A stretch of DNA of 64,000 nt from Vermamoeba vermiformis (GCA_045837725.1 JBEWZL010000213.1:124001-188000), one strand, 5' to 3'; shown: positions 21,655 through 35,340, numbered from the stretch's first letter. Translations and numbers: made by a program. The notes: generated by a model from the letters alone, not told the origin.

Positions 21655-24600
21655 ATGGCGGAACCGGAGGATGAGGTTTGTGGTCGAATTTTATTGGATG
21701 TCCTCGATCAAAATGTAAAAAGCGAGAAGATCGTAAATTGGCTGCAGAACAACGATCCAAATGACCTATTTAAAGTAAGTACACGCGGTATGCATTTTTA
21801 ATTTCGAAATACGCTTCTTACGTCCGAAACTTGCCTCGATCCGGATTTAACTTTATTATTTTCTTTTTGGTTAGAACTGCTCTAGATCTGCGTTTATACG
21901 TTGGTATATGCGATGGATTAGAGATCAATGCGAGCCTCTATTTATGCCTATGGCTTCTACCACCGAACCTGCTCCCGCTGCTCAACCATCAGATCCACGT
22001 CCAAATTCTAATTATGAGAACAATTTTCCGAGCCTTTCTGCTGCTCCAAAGACACAAGCCAACCCCAAGCAGGTAATAATATATACGCGGTCATATTCAG
22101 GTCATATGTATTGATGCCTTTGTCGAGCAGAATCGTCGGATCCACCCGGTCCTCGTGAGTCCAGCCACGAACGCGAATAATATTCAAAACGTTCAATCAG
22201 ATAATAAGCAGCAAATTAATAATAATACGAGTAATAATAATACACCTACTATCGCACCAGCGGATAACAAAAATCAACGACGTACCTCGACCGGATCTGA
22301 TCAACAAAATGTTTGGGGAATGAACAAACAGCACAATACTATTAATAATAGCGCCAATAATAAGCAGCCTATTAATAATTTTAACGCAAATAACAATAGC
22401 AAGCCTAAATTTGATTTGAACAATTTTCCAGAAGTCAATCGCGCGCAGAATAGCTACAAAAACAAAACTAAAGCTCATCGTGCAAAGCCTCAGCATATAG
22501 CTCCTAATAATAGCAGCAATAGCAACAACACCACGAATAGTATTTCCTCGCAGCCTGAGGCTAAGAACTCAAATCAACAAAGTGCACCAAATCCAAAGCC
22601 GACGGATTCTGGATCGAGTGCCAAGACTCAAAGCGGATCTGAAACTAATTCACTGAAAGGATCGCAGGAGATCAACGCGGAGATTAGTTCAGTATCGTTG
22701 GCGATGGCTGAAAAGTTTTTGAATCTGATCCAACATAAGCGAGAAGTGGATGTGCTCAGCAGCATTTTAGCAGCAATTTTCAACGGCAATATGAGTCTTA
22801 ATTTAGCACATGATTTAGAGTTCTTAATGAAGCTATTTTCACTGAAAATCAATTGGGAAGAAGACGCATCCAAAAAGTCATCATCGAAATCAAGTGCTGA
22901 TAGTGGTGCAAATAATAGCTGGAAAAAATTCGAAGAATTATTGAAACAAATTGATGTTTTCAAGTCGAACAACAACGCGATTTATTTCGCATGTAAAGTG
23001 GTCTCGCAGTCAATTTCAATCATCAAAAATTTTGGCAACGCTAACTTATACCTATTAACATCTAATCCTATGTAAGTACCATACTCTTATAATACACAAT
23101 GGCATCTATTTTTTGGTTCCAAGTTACTGACGCAAATGTGCTTCAGATTGCACGTGATTGGATACGAATTTGTAGAGCAGCTCAACGATATCAAACACCA
23201 GGTATGTTACATAATTATTATAGTATGTGAGTAATATACTAATTATAATGCAATAGAATGTGTTGCACGTTCCCTCAACAGACGCATCCAAACCAGATCC
23301 TGACTTCTCGATCCCGCTTAGGTTAGAGTCTGGTAAGTATATACTGCCCTAATAACATATTATATCACTACTTAATATGAATTTGTTGCAGAAACGACGA
23401 AAAATATGTTGAAGACGAATGCAGAAAGAAATGTATTCAACAACCGTGAAAAATGTCGCGACAATTTTCCGAAACTTTTGCAAGAATTGATGAGCGATCC
23501 TGATTATAAGAACAACGTCCAATCCAAGGTAAGTCCTTCGTAATGCAATATATATTATCAAACAGTAGTGCATATCAAGTGACATTGTTTTGACACGTGT
23601 CAAACATAACACCGATCCTGATATTTAATCCTTTTTTAGATGAAAGATTTCCTTAAACAGCTACTGCCTCAAAATTATCCGTTCTTCGCGTCATTATTCC
23701 AAGCGGAATTATTGAAACATGCGTTGAACGCGGATGAATTTGACAAACAGTTGGCGGAACTGACGGATCCGACTAAGCTTCGTAAATTGAATCAAAGAAT
23801 GACTGAGCGACGTGCAGATAATTCTCAGAATTATTCGGCCAAACAGAAGAACGGCAACAGCAGCAATAATAACAGCGGCAATAATAATAACAATAATAAC
23901 TCGAGACCTCCGACACAGCAGTACAAGCACAAGGGCGTAACATATTTTAATACGAATTCGTCGGGTAGTAATAATAAGGGTTTCAAGCCTAGACCTGATA
24001 AGGAAGTAAGTTAGATCAGATCCAATTTTTCTTAGTAACTTCAGTTATTAACTTCTTCATAATTAGTTTGTGGAGAAAGATCCATTTGAAGGTCTATTTT
24101 TGGACAAAGAAGAAAAATTCTTTCAAATGCTGTACTCGGTCAACAACTATTGTCTGAATATGAACATCATTTCTCAAATGCGAAGCAAGATCCTGGAGCT
24201 AAGTAATTTCCATAATACCGAGCAAGTAGAGGATAGATTTGCTGAGAGGATCTTGAAACTCAAAGTTTTATCGAAGGTAAGATCCACATCCGGATCAATT
24301 TCATTATTTTTATTTTAACCGTTTTTCTTCTAGTTTTTGTCGTTTTTAATTCACTGGCCCACAATAGTGAGTTATAACTTGGATTCTACGACGTTAATGC
24401 CCTTGGGAGACGCGCTCAAATCAGCTAATAGAACCGACTCTTCATTCGACATTCTGTTGTGCTTAAAACAAGCTCAAGCGACATCTTCGTTAACTTTGAA
24501 CCTACCATGGATAATAGAGCACGTTAAGATCATGAAGCTCGATAAATTAACAAGGTGCGTACTGGCTTTAAACAAATTATCAAATTTATTTCCTTGAGTT

Positions 24601-27275
24601 CAAAATACATTCTGATAACAACTAAGCATTATAATTCACATAATATATTAGCTTGATGATATTTGAATTATTTTTAATTATCTTGGAATGGGTTGGAAAA
24701 TAATGGTTTTTTTTCAGTGAAACGGAGCATTTCAAGCGCATTGTAAATACGTTGAAGTTTGTGTATATTTCGTCATCGCTAATACCGAAGAACGAGAGCT
24801 TCAATATCAACTCACTGTTCATCTTGAACGAGCTTGAAAAGTGCTTCGAGTACTTGCAAACGGATCCGAGCGAGATCGACTGGAACTTGATCGCGAATAA
24901 TACTAGCGGCGATAAATCTACTTCGCCGTTTAAGAATTTTATTTATTCGCCTGTTAAGGTATGTTCTTATCAAATTTATTTTTGGCATCCGAGATCTGAT
25001 CGAGTTTTGATTTTTAGAAACAAACCAATGTCGATTCACGAAGCGATTTGCTTAATCAGAACTTCATTTATTTGTGCTTTCCTTATTTGGACGAGTTTTC
25101 AAGCGTGCTCAAGGAATTCAATTCGCAGTTCTTTTCAACCACGCCGAGACAGCCCCAAGTCCGCACTTCATTTGCAGTTTCAAAATTACCTACGACAATG
25201 GTCAAGAAGATCACGCCAGTCAGGCCTCAAAATGTCAAAAAGAGCGAGCAGTTGTTGCATCATTGGTTCTTTTGGCAGCACCCTGCTTTGAGTTCACTCA
25301 GTGACGTTGTGTCGAAGCGAGTAAGTCCTGTTGACATGTACCTTGAAAAACTTATGACACGTGTCACTCTTTGGAGTGTCAAATGATTATTGGAGTGACA
25401 CGTGTCATTCATTTTTTCACGGTGTCAAAATCAACTTTTAAAGCCGTTTGGCCATTTTAAAGCGTCTGTTATATTTAGTACTATAGTTATTAATATTGTT
25501 AATTGACAGGTCTTGTCATATTATCAATCGGAGATCTTGGATCTGACCCCGACTTTGATTGACGACCTTGACTTGACAGTGCTATATACTCCTACCAAGT
25601 CATTAATCGTCGAAACTGACGGTCGATTGGAGCAATTAGTGGCTAAAGTCATCGACTCTGGCTGTCAAAAAGTCAAGCCGCAGATCCCCGCCAAAATCAA
25701 TGACGCAATGCGGTGCTTAGCCGACTATAGTACGCACTTAAACATATATAATGCATCGTACTAATGATATTTAAATACAGATACTGATGCTAGAGTGCTT
25801 GATGCAGCGATAAAATTGACAATTGAACACGTCACTTTGACGCTCCCTGAATTCATCATAGACAACGTGCGCAGTCGTATTAAGAAGATAATCGAAGAGA
25901 GGATGTCTAAGGTAAGATATATATAATAATAGTATTCATATAGTACCTTGACTAACTTGGTGTAAAGAAACAAAAGTCACCTGCTAAGCTCGCTACACAA
26001 CCGACAGTAAAACGAGTTTTGCCTGGCGGAACAAACAGTCCTAGTAGCCCTTCTGATAATATTCAACAGAATATAAGCAGCGTTACTTCGCCAACCAAGT
26101 TTTCGGGCGAGATCCAGAACGAAAATTTGAAAGAAAATCAAAACTTCGGATTTGACGCTGATAATAATGAAAATATGACTGAAGAAGAGAAAGAAGAGGA
26201 GAGAATACGACAATTGAATAAGATTAAGACTAGGAAGGCTAATAGAATGTATAACAGCTTGGCTGGCTTGATTACCAAATTAGGCGATATTTCCGAGAAA
26301 TATTTGACCGTATTTAAGCACTACAATAGCGACAGCACCAATGCGGAGCTATTTGCCGAAGAAGAAGACTTTGAGACCTTCTTGCACAGCTTTTTCAACG
26401 AAGTTCATTCTACTTGCCTTATTTGGGCAAGTCGCGTGCTACAGCTCCACGTGACCGACGTTGAACAGCGAGATCCGCTGTTTTCTTCACTGAAAAATGT
26501 CGAGGCATTGACGGTGGCGTTTGAACAGTGGATGGACATTGGATTTTACGCTCTTTCGCTTTGTCCCGAAGAATTGACGCTAGAAATGATCAAAAAATTC
26601 CAATATAATATGGTACGTATAGTATATATCACATATTAATAGAGAATAGCGGTTTGAATGATATTTAAAAGTTCAAAGTTGGATCACATCCGGATCGGCT
26701 ATTTTCAATTCGTACTCACTGTTGTTTTATAGGATCAAATACGCACGGAGCATATAGAAATAGAATATCAATCAGTGCCGCAGAAGACAGAAGTGATTTG
26801 TTTCTTTATCAAAATTATTTCTGAGCTCGGCGCACGAGATCATCGATTGACCTTCTTGGTACCGTCTTATTTGCTCAGCGATAGTAGGATTAATACATTA
26901 GTACAACATGGTATCCATGGCAAACAGGTAATACATAACTTACCAATCTAAACTAACGATCGTTAATGCTTACATTTTTTTTTCATCAGATCCACTGGCA
27001 ATCGGCTGTGAATTCAACACTGCTTTATTTACTAGAAAATAATCTAGTCAATACATTGTGCATCGAAGAGTCGTTCTTAGCTGCATTAAACAGTTCACTG
27101 AAAGAAAATTCCACTTACTCGATCGTAAGTCATAATTGCAGTTGACATTCTCTCGTCAGTATTTAATCCTAATCAATATATATAGGTTGTTGGATCATTA
27201 ATAACATCATTCTTGAATCGACATGGTCCTAGTTTCTTTATCAGATTAAGATCTGAAATGAAATCGAAGAGCTGA
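21655..27275 (+). CDS. CDAN1: Codanin-1-like protein (ASF1-binding)
   Basis: About 17 exons, roughly 1,400 residues. The N-terminal part resembles Codanin-1: a short helical domain (KIVNWLQNNDP), NNFPSLSAAP, then QNRRIHPVLVSPA, which matches the Codanin-1 B-domain-type motif RRI-x-P-x-x-VS used to bind the histone chaperone ASF1. Long Asn/Gln-rich linkers follow. Further collinear matches are NVFNNREKCRDNFPKLLQEL, LPWIIEHVKIM, FIYLCFPYLDEFSSVLKEF and VKKITPVRPQ, then HWFFWQHPALSSLSDVVSKR. In animals Codanin-1 holds ASF1 in the cytoplasm and works with CDIN1. The match is from memory of the animal protein and is partial, but the order is the same. Introns hold three copies of a 12-bp palindrome. 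The 3' end converges on the F-box/armadillo gene with 78 bp between stops. Confidence 0.8.
23591..23602. repeat. Palindrome TGACACGTGTCA, copy 1
   Basis: Perfect 12-bp palindrome with a CACGTG core, in a Codanin-1-gene intron (23529-23639). Confidence 0.85.
25355..25407. repeat. Palindrome copies 2 and 3 forming an intronic inverted repeat
   Basis: Two perfect TGACACGTGTCA copies (25355-25366 and 25396-25407) lie in one Codanin-1-gene intron. They extend to 15-bp inverted arms, TGACACGTGTCACTC at 25355-25369 and its complement at 25393-25407, separated by 23 bp. The RNA would form a stable hairpin. It could be a tiny inverted-repeat element remnant or a protein-binding site. Confidence 0.85.
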
Positions 27276-27353
27276 TCCAAGGACAGAAACTCCAATAAAT
27301 GTTTAATATTCTTTACCACAATAGCAGTCATTTACATTCATTTATTCGTTGCT

Positions 27354-30300
27354 TTATACAATTTGAAGATTGTCCAAGTAATGTCGATAAAATTTCTGTA
27401 CGACTTGATCTCTACACTCTTTGACATTTCTGAGAAAAGACGAAGTATAATGCCTCATAATTTGCAGCCTTCCACCATCTAAACAAACGTTTGTTAGTTT
27501 AAGTTCGAGTTATAAAATTTTTTTTGTCGAGGGTTAGGGTTTGGAAATGGTACGTACTTGATACACTTGTTGAGTGGGCTAAAAACCAAGCTGCAAATCG
27601 AAGCAATTCAATTTGTTCGGATTTGAACAGATGAATGTAGCAGCGTATGTCAGGGAACAACAGACTCCAATCGATGTCGTACTTGACGTTGTTGACAAAG
27701 TAGTTAATTACATTCAACATCGAGTCCTGTGCCGCACCTAATTACAATATTCATATTTCAGATAAATAAACAAAAATAGAAGAAAATATGAAAAAAATTG
27801 GATCGGGATCTTGAAATCAATGTTTTCGGAAGTTGGAAGTACGTACCAGTAAGATATAAGAAGCTTATTTGCACCGACAAATAAAACAACTCTCGTGTTG
27901 ACAGAGTGATGTGCACGTCGCTCAATTTCTTCAAATGATGCAAAAACTCCTCGTTGTCCGACAGCCGATCTCGTGTGAGTTCTGTCGTTGCCTTATTTAG
28001 TAATGACAGTATTACGCATATCATTATACTATACTTACCCATCTGCGATAAATAGCATAATAAATTTAAGTAGTGGAACTGTTCTGACACCACATCTGTC
28101 GTGCAAAATCGATGTGCCGCATCCGCTATCAAATCATCCAATCGGCAATTAGGATTGTTTTTGTAACCCGTACCTAATCGTATCCGATGAGTACATTGCC
28201 AAATAAGGAAAATTCTCTTAAAATGAGACTTACAACCTCCTTCAGCGAAGTTCGACATGAGTTGAATGACGGTGAAATTTCGCGGGTTTGCCAAGTACCG
28301 CTCAACGAGCGGCGGAATAACTCTTTTTACAACGGATTCGTTATATTCCGCCACTAACAAGTAATTTTATGAGTAAATTGAGGTGCGTATTTTTTTGTTT
28401 GTATACGTACGTAGACTATATGTGGTCCAAAAACTGACGCCCATGCGCCAATACAGCTCGTCGTTCAACATATTCACTAATGTATTTACAGCACCGCCTA
28501 ATTTGGTTAAAACTTGTTCTCCTTCTTCTGTACAAAAAAAGATTTTTGTTAATTTTTTCACGGTATTTTTTATCGACGTGTTTTTGACCAAATTAGGAAA
28601 GTACTTGCCTAAATCCATCGCACTATATAAGCACCCATTTAAGGTAAACACTGCCATGCGAATTTTCTCGGGGTCTGCGGAATTTAAGAACGGCAAAACA
28701 ACCGCAATGTTTTCCATCATCAAGTTGAAATTCGACTCTACGAAACCACATTAATGTTATTTTTTCCTTTTATGGAAATATTAATTAAATGCTTACTATT
28801 GTTCGCAATATGGTTGAAAATTCTCAAACAGCTGGTGACATCTCGGTTCATCGACAAACGTTCTTTTAACAATTCCAAAATATTATAGTCGTCAATAAGC
28901 ACTTTCAAAATAACATCTAATATCGCGTTAATATATAGTAGTATAAAGAAGACAGTACCTGATTCGACCAATGAACAGAGCACCAAGTAAATGTTCGGAT
29001 CTACTGGAACGTCGATGAATATTGCCATGATTTTTGGTACATAATACTTCAATACTAGTCGCGGTACTATAATAAAAATAATAAATATTGATTTCATGAA
29101 AACAAAGGCCAGAAAAAGTGGTGCAACATCGCCCGCGGGCGATAAATTTTTTTTCGATCGGCGATATAATTAGGAATTATTACTAGTTATTTAATATCAA
29201 ATAGATGTTGATATTAATTATTGATAGTGAATTAAATACCTGTCAATACGGCTGTTTGTAAAATATGAATCGCTTTGGCCGACTGAAAGTTCATGTTTTC
29301 AGCGAGGGCTTTGAGCAGTCCTGATGACTCTAAATATGGCTCTTGGGACGGTTCTGGACGAATGTTCGTTAGTATTATTACCATATAAGGCAATTCAAGA
29401 CAATTGTCGTGAAATTTTCAGGCTCGAACATAAGAAACTAAGATTTTAAGCCTAGAAGAACCTTATTTTGCCTTGAATGTTTTCGTTATAAGTAGCAAAA
29501 TATACGAAAATAAAATTGATAAAAATATTTGGGACAGATCCAACAAAGGTTTTTTTCGTACCTAGTTCACCGATCAATTTGTCAATTAATGTGGTCAATG
29601 AAATGGTCCAGTTTTCGTGCACTTCTAACGAGGTCTTGAATAAGGGCAATAATGCGTTGAATATGCCGATTTCTATGAATTTGTCCCAATCATTTTGCAG
29701 CCGATAAAGCACGGTGCGGATCGCCCAATATTTTGTTTCTTGATTTTTCAGCATTTCTATTATATTGCCATATAAGCCTATGACTGTAGGTACTTCGTTG
29801 CATACTATTAATTATAATAATTAATACAAAATAGAAAAAGGTTGGACGAAAACTTTTACCATCCGGCGAGATGTAGTTGAAGATGCGGATCAGGCCTGGA
29901 ATTTGACCAATAAAAGGTGATATAACGTGAAATCCATTCAATTCGACGAATTTCTTAGCATTTTCTGCGTAATTAGGGTTCTCTAAACAAAAAGAAAAAT
30001 TAGATCCGGTTTATTCGTTTCTGAATCAAGCTTGCCTTTTATGGTAGGAGGCTCTAATTTTGAACAGAGCTCAATTCCGAGCATTAAATTCAAATAAGGA
30101 TCTTCTTTAAATGAAACTAAGCCACATAATATTCCTTCAATGGAGTTCGTCGGAACTTGATCTAGATCTATTTGGCCGATCTTTCGATCAATTATATATC
30201 GATCTCGTGCTTCATTAAACCAATTACGACTATATATAATAAAATGAATCAATAATCAGGCGAAGAATTCCAACGGCGGATGTGATCCGAAATCATTAAT

Positions 30301-30597
30301 TTTGGAATTCACTGTCTAACCATAAAAGTCCTTAAATAAATGCATGGCATTATATTATGTAACCTTATAAGGGTATTATAATATTTTAAAGCTTTGTAAA
30401 GCGTACCCTTTTTTCGTCCAATAGCTGATCTCGGCAGCCGTGACGTTCCATTCGTTGGCATACAGCCCAGGCCAAAATTCTTTACTGACGTGCTTTGATA
30501 GCTCTCTTAGCCACGTACTTGTAGAGGTGAAGTGTTGAAAATCGCTGATTGAAGAGAAGGAATGCAAGATCTGCATTAACACCTCGGATGGGAGCAA
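27354..30597 (-). CDS. F-box protein with armadillo-like repeats
   Basis: About ten exons, roughly 850-900 residues. The N-terminus is an F-box (MLPSEVLMQILHSFSSISDF, then WLRELSKHV and FWPGLYANEW). The rest is a helical solenoid of armadillo/HEAT type, with repeated units such as FIEIGIFNALLPLFKTS, VLYRLQ, GLLKALAENMNFQSAKAIHI, KIMAIFIDVPVDPNIYLVLC, IAVVLPFLNSADPEKIRMAV and LLCYLSQMG. F-box proteins recruit substrates to SCF ubiquitin ligases through SKP1; the armadillo part would be the substrate arm. Start 30597 is the first ATG of the F-box. The end is placed at the TAA at 27354-27356 after a last exon ending in LDNLQIV. Exon borders in the middle are approximate. Confidence 0.75.
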
Positions 30598-31168
30598 AGA
30601 GAGGTGTAGTTTGAAATTTAACGGCTCTAATTATTTACAAGTAATTATTAGTAATTTTTAAGGGTATTATAGGCTATTTTTATGCACATCTACACCACTT
30701 CTCGATTGCAGGAAAATTTTTACGATCTGCAATACTCGTACGAGCAATTTTGTCCGTAATATATTATTTAATTTATAACGAATATTTTTCGTGCATACCT
30801 CCTTCCATCTGGCAAAGTTTTTTGTTAAATAAAGTATAAGTTCGTACGGATCTTGTTTTGCTTGTCGCTGATATCCGAGTATTATCTAAAAAATACTATG
30901 ACCAATAATACGTGTTGGTTGTGCCATTGTTTTTTCACGATGTGCACATTCCCAAAATTACGGCAAGTCTTCGACACAACGAAATTTGAACGGCCAATCA
31001 TGGACCAGTTTGATTTGGAACACATGGGTACCTACATTAAAAGATTAAATATTAGAATAGTAAGCTCAAATCTAGTAGGATTGTTTTCGAGCTCGTAATT
31101 TCAATTTACAACTACAAATGGGCGACGCGAAATACTTTATTTAAGGAGATTTTAGGTTATGCTCCACA
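30598..31168. other. Divergence gap with a doubtful short ORF
   Basis: 570 bp between two minus-strand genes. A plus-strand frame at about 30853-31098 (with a possible donor after LNIRI) contains FPKLRQVFDTTKFERP, vaguely like F-box/LRR proteins nearby. It has no continuation I can find, so it may be chance or a gene remnant. Confidence 0.25.
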
Positions 31169-33370
31169 TTATGACTTGGACTTTTCGAAGTGTTCTAGCA
31201 GGATTTTGTTAAAGTCCAGATCAACTCCAGGGACTGAGATCCGTTTGAAAATGTTTGACCACAGTTCCAACGGCAAAATTGACAAGAAAGTTTGCGGCCT
31301 GGCTGCCATTGTTCCCATCAAGTATAATAGATTGCTAGTATAAGTAGTTTGTTTATCTTTGTTGCGTTTGAGCAGCTCTCGCACGGTCGGATCCAACGGC
31401 ACCTCCTCTCGCTGCAGATCTTGCTCCCAAATGACGATTTTGTTAATCGATTCGTTGACGCGAAGTGTCTCTTTGATACTTGAGAAGCTTCCTGACCATT
31501 CTTTGACGCGATATTCAAACGAAGTAACGCTAGTACTGTCTTCAATAAACTGGATCACGACGCCGTGGTTCCTTTCTGTCACGGCACTAAAGCTTTTCAA
31601 GTGCTTATGATTTTCAATTGCGTCTTTGATATCTTCAAGCTGGTCATAGTTGTACTCCATCGGGTCAAATGAAATTCCGAGATGCGTCAATGTCGTGTTG
31701 CCTCGTAACATGTCCACGAATGTTTTGTACCACGCTAATCGGAGATCAAATGCAAAGCTCGTTAATTTGCTATTTGCAGCTCCTTTCAGTAAAGTTATAG
31801 CATCGTCGGGTGTCAGCTGCGAGCAAATCAAATCGAGTTTTTGGATCACGTGGTTTTGAGATAAAATGTCTTTAAAGAACGACGTCTGATTGGCTGATTT
31901 TGATTCAGTGAATGAAAATGCGCGAAGTGTCTTGCTTTTTGAAATTTCGCGACTGAGATGTTTGGTTGTCATTGGTCCCTCAAAATCGCAGTCGTAAAAA
32001 TGCAATTCGTGCAGGCCACTATGGAACAATTCATGAATATGCTTGTCGTGACTATAAATAGAGCTTAAATGTAACGATAGCTTGCAGATCCGTCTGTTCG
32101 CCTGGATCACCTCAATAAGGCGGTCTTTTCGTATCGTCTTCGCTTTGAACGTTAATTCTGTAATAGTCGGGTGTTGTTTAATAGCTGATTGAATTTCATC
32201 GTATTGTGTAAAGCCATGTAAAGTGAAACTTTTGAGCGATGTGTTTAGCGCGATGATTTCAGCCCATTTTAACCGCTCTTCGGGAGTATATCCGTTACTT
32301 TCGACGATTTCCAAGTCAGTTATGCTTGTTTTGGTAAAAATCTCCGTTAATATTCCGAACAGTCGCTCGTTCGCTATGGTTGTATCAGCCGAATAAATTG
32401 AAATGCTTCGAATTGACTTGTTTTCTATGATCGCTTCCTTCATCCACTTCCATTCACTCGGAGCTGCTCCGGCTGTTACGATCTTACGAAGACATTTTGA
32501 CACTTTGACAGCATGACAGAGGAGCGGGTCTTCGACGTTGAATTTAGTAAGATTTAAAACCTCTATTCCAGAAAATACGAATCTATTGATCATCTTCTTA
32601 AACTTTTTCAACTCTTCTATACTATCAATGACGCGGATCTGACGGGAGAAAATCAGATCGAAAGTCAACCGAAAAAAACACTGTAATTACCTGAGATTTA
32701 TAGACAATTAAGTTTCTGATTTTTAGGATTGCTTCCTTAACTTGATCTTCGGTCAAATTATTCGTGGTTAAGTTAACGGCGTCAGGCGGATGTGCCGCAT
32801 TTTTGAACGCATCACAAAATTGGCTGAAAATTCCTTCTTCGAACGTGCAATCATGAATCGTGACTTTAGATAAGTTTGCTTTGTGCAATATATCGCTTAT
32901 GAACGGTAAATTGAGCTGGCTGATTTTCGTGAACGTGATCTGAAGGTTGACAGCAGAATCTTTACTGCTCTTTCGTTCGATAAGGCCTTGTGAGATGATG
33001 GTCCAATCCTTTTCGCTAAATTCATCCTCTTGAATCGTAAAATTGCTCAAGGTGTGGCTCTTTATCATTGCTTTCTTCAAGTAACTGTTGAGGCCGATCG
33101 GGATGCGAAACGTAATCTTCTTCCCGAGAATTAAAAATGTCTTCCTGATATGCATGTAGTGTTGTATGTCTTCCCAATTTTTCAGCAACGGATACTGCGA
33201 TACAACGGCAATTATTCATTGTTTCAAAAAAATGCCGGTTTTAATAGCTATTAATTTGCATACACTTGATAACAAGAAATTAAAAATTTTACCTGCTTAA
33301 TGGCGGCTGCGGCTTTTTTTTGCTTCGCATCCTCGATGAAAATTTTGAACATACTAGGCGATTCAGACAT
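31169..33370 (-). CDS. Leucine-rich repeat protein with an F-box-like motif at its C-terminus
   Basis: Three exons, roughly 700 residues. The first exon encodes MSESPSMFKIFIEDAKQK, then a splice joins YPLLKNWEDIQHYMHIRK. The body is made of irregular leucine-rich repeats (LSKVTIHDCTFEEG, LRAFSFTESKSANQ, IQKLDLICSQLTPDDAITLL, LTHLGISFDP). Unlike its neighbours the F-box-like segment is at the C-terminal end (FLSILPLELWSNIFKRISVP). It may still bind SKP1, or this may be a degenerate match. LRR F-box proteins are SCF substrate receptors. Divergent from the next F-box gene with 199 bp between starts. Confidence 0.7.
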
Positions 33371-33569
33371 TGTGGTTAGCTCAACCTTGACTTATTGTTA
33401 ATCGTAAAGTAGTAAATTGTGGTCATTAAGATTCGGTTAGTGACCGTTTTTGACCTGTCAAACCAAAAAACGGTTTTGACCCTTTCCTCCCCGGATAGAA
33501 AATGAATTTGCATTCATACTAGTAACACAATTTAGCATTACATTACGAAGATTCGTATTTAAATGAATT

Positions 33570-35229
33570 ATGAACATTCTAGACTTGCCCGAAGAGAGCT
33601 TGCTGGAGATCTGCAGCTACATTACGTTTGTACAAGATTTACTTCGGTAAATATTTTCGAAATAATTTTTAAATTTTATAATATGCAACCATTGATTCTC
33701 GCATGCGAGTTGGAACCTCAAATTAATTAACAAAATTTATTTTTTTGCAGATTAGAAGTTGCGTGCAAACGATTCAAGTCATTGGCGTTTGACGTTGCGA
33801 GAGATTTATACATTAATTATGAAGACCCGATTACTGTGATAAAAAATTTGCTCTCGCGAGATTTGCGACATCTGAAAAAATTATCCTTTTGCTCTCCACG
33901 AGTAGACAAAGAAACGAATTGGATTATTGAACGACTGACAGTATTATCGAAGTTGCACAATTTAAAGCAGCTTAAATTGCAATTTAATTACAGCGGCAAT
34001 CAACAGCAATGGATCAAGGAGTTCTCTGATCTCCGTCAAACGATTCAAAAAATGACGTGGCTTGAAAAACTTGAATATCAATACCCAATTATAGAAGATT
34101 TAGGCGACATGTTCGCAAATCATAATAGATTAACAAAACTGGTAATATCGAGTTATACAAACAACGGTAATTTTCCTAAGCATACTAAAATAGCAACAAT
34201 TTGTAATGTTAATATGCTTTTATAGATATTATTGAAGTACCTTATAAGGCATTTGGATTCGACAAATTGACACAAGTGAAATATTTGGCGCTACCATTGG
34301 ATGTGACAGATCCGCTTTTTCGGGAAATAGTCCAGCTTACCAATTTAACTGCTTTGGACATGAGCTACGCAAATATTTCAGTTGCAATGGCGAGAAATCT
34401 GACTCAGATGACCAATTTGGAACAGATCAACATTTGCGGCCTCGATCGCATGGTGGTGAACTGGAAACTGCTTCAATCGCTGCCCAAATTGACGAGCTTA
34501 ATAGACGATATCGATGTTATCGTACAACAAGAAGCTTTTCAAGAATTAAATCAACTGACTCAATTGACGCATCTGGATCTTGCCTGCGATGGGTTAGCTC
34601 CACAAAAAATTTCAAACTTGACCAATTTGCAAGTCATATCGTGCAATGTAGCAAGCAGTTCAGTGAATTTTGCTTGTTTCAACAAATTGACACGTTTGAA
34701 TTTATCTGATCTGTACCTCACCTATAAGGATTACTTGAGGGTGGATCAGATCCACCTGCCTCGAGGATTGAAGTACTTGGATCTGCCGTTGGAGATTAAT
34801 ACAGCCGTATTCAACGAAATCGTCAAGATAGACAGTCTGGAAAGCTTATCTGTGTCTTACAACTCAAGCAACAATGAAGAGTTGCAGATCAGCCGCTTGA
34901 CCAACTTGAAATTCTTGGAATTTTTAACCAAGCTGCCACGAGGTAATCAATTCATGCGATAATCAATGTCGGGCTTAACGATATGTAATTTGATACAAAA
35001 TCAGATCCAATTATTTTCACTTCAATTCTAATGTATTGTGTCCTTAGAAATTGGCCATAGTTTGAAATTGCTGCCATGGCTTCGCAAACTACGCTTAGAC
35101 GAAGTATATGAAGAGTACATTGAGGACCTCGAACTGTTGACACAACTTAATCGGCTAGAAGTCAAAGGTCTTGCAGTCGATCTCAACACGTTACGACAGA
35201 GACTTCCGTTTGCAGTTTACGCTTTGTAG
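33570..35229 (+). CDS. F-box/LRR protein, paralogue A
   Basis: Four exons, roughly 470-480 residues. F-box at the N-terminus (MNILDLPEESLLEICSYI, then LEVACKRFKSLAF), followed by leucine-rich repeats: LHNLKQLKLQFNYSG, LTNLTALDMSYANIS, MTNLEQINICGLDR, LTQLTHLDLACDGL, LTNLKFLEFL, and an ending of LRQRLPFAVYAL. The repeats are about 24 residues long with many LTxLTxL units. Likely an SCF substrate receptor. The ATG at 33570 keeps the F-box in frame; an ATG a few bases upstream (33563) is in another frame. The neighbour at 35341 shares the layout, intron positions and C-terminal motif. Confidence 0.8.
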
Positions 35230-35340
35230 TCCGTGTAAAGATAAACCTTCCTCTGGATTTGCCTTGCAAAAAATGGACCAGAAACAAAACCAAATTTTCA
35301 GATTTTTACCCTAATCTTTATATCATACATACATACAACA

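Noticed and set aside
30853-31098. Plus-strand ORF of 81 codons between two F-box-type genes
   Set aside because: No continuation, no domain, only vague likeness to LRR/F-box sequences. Kept as a note in the intergenic entry.
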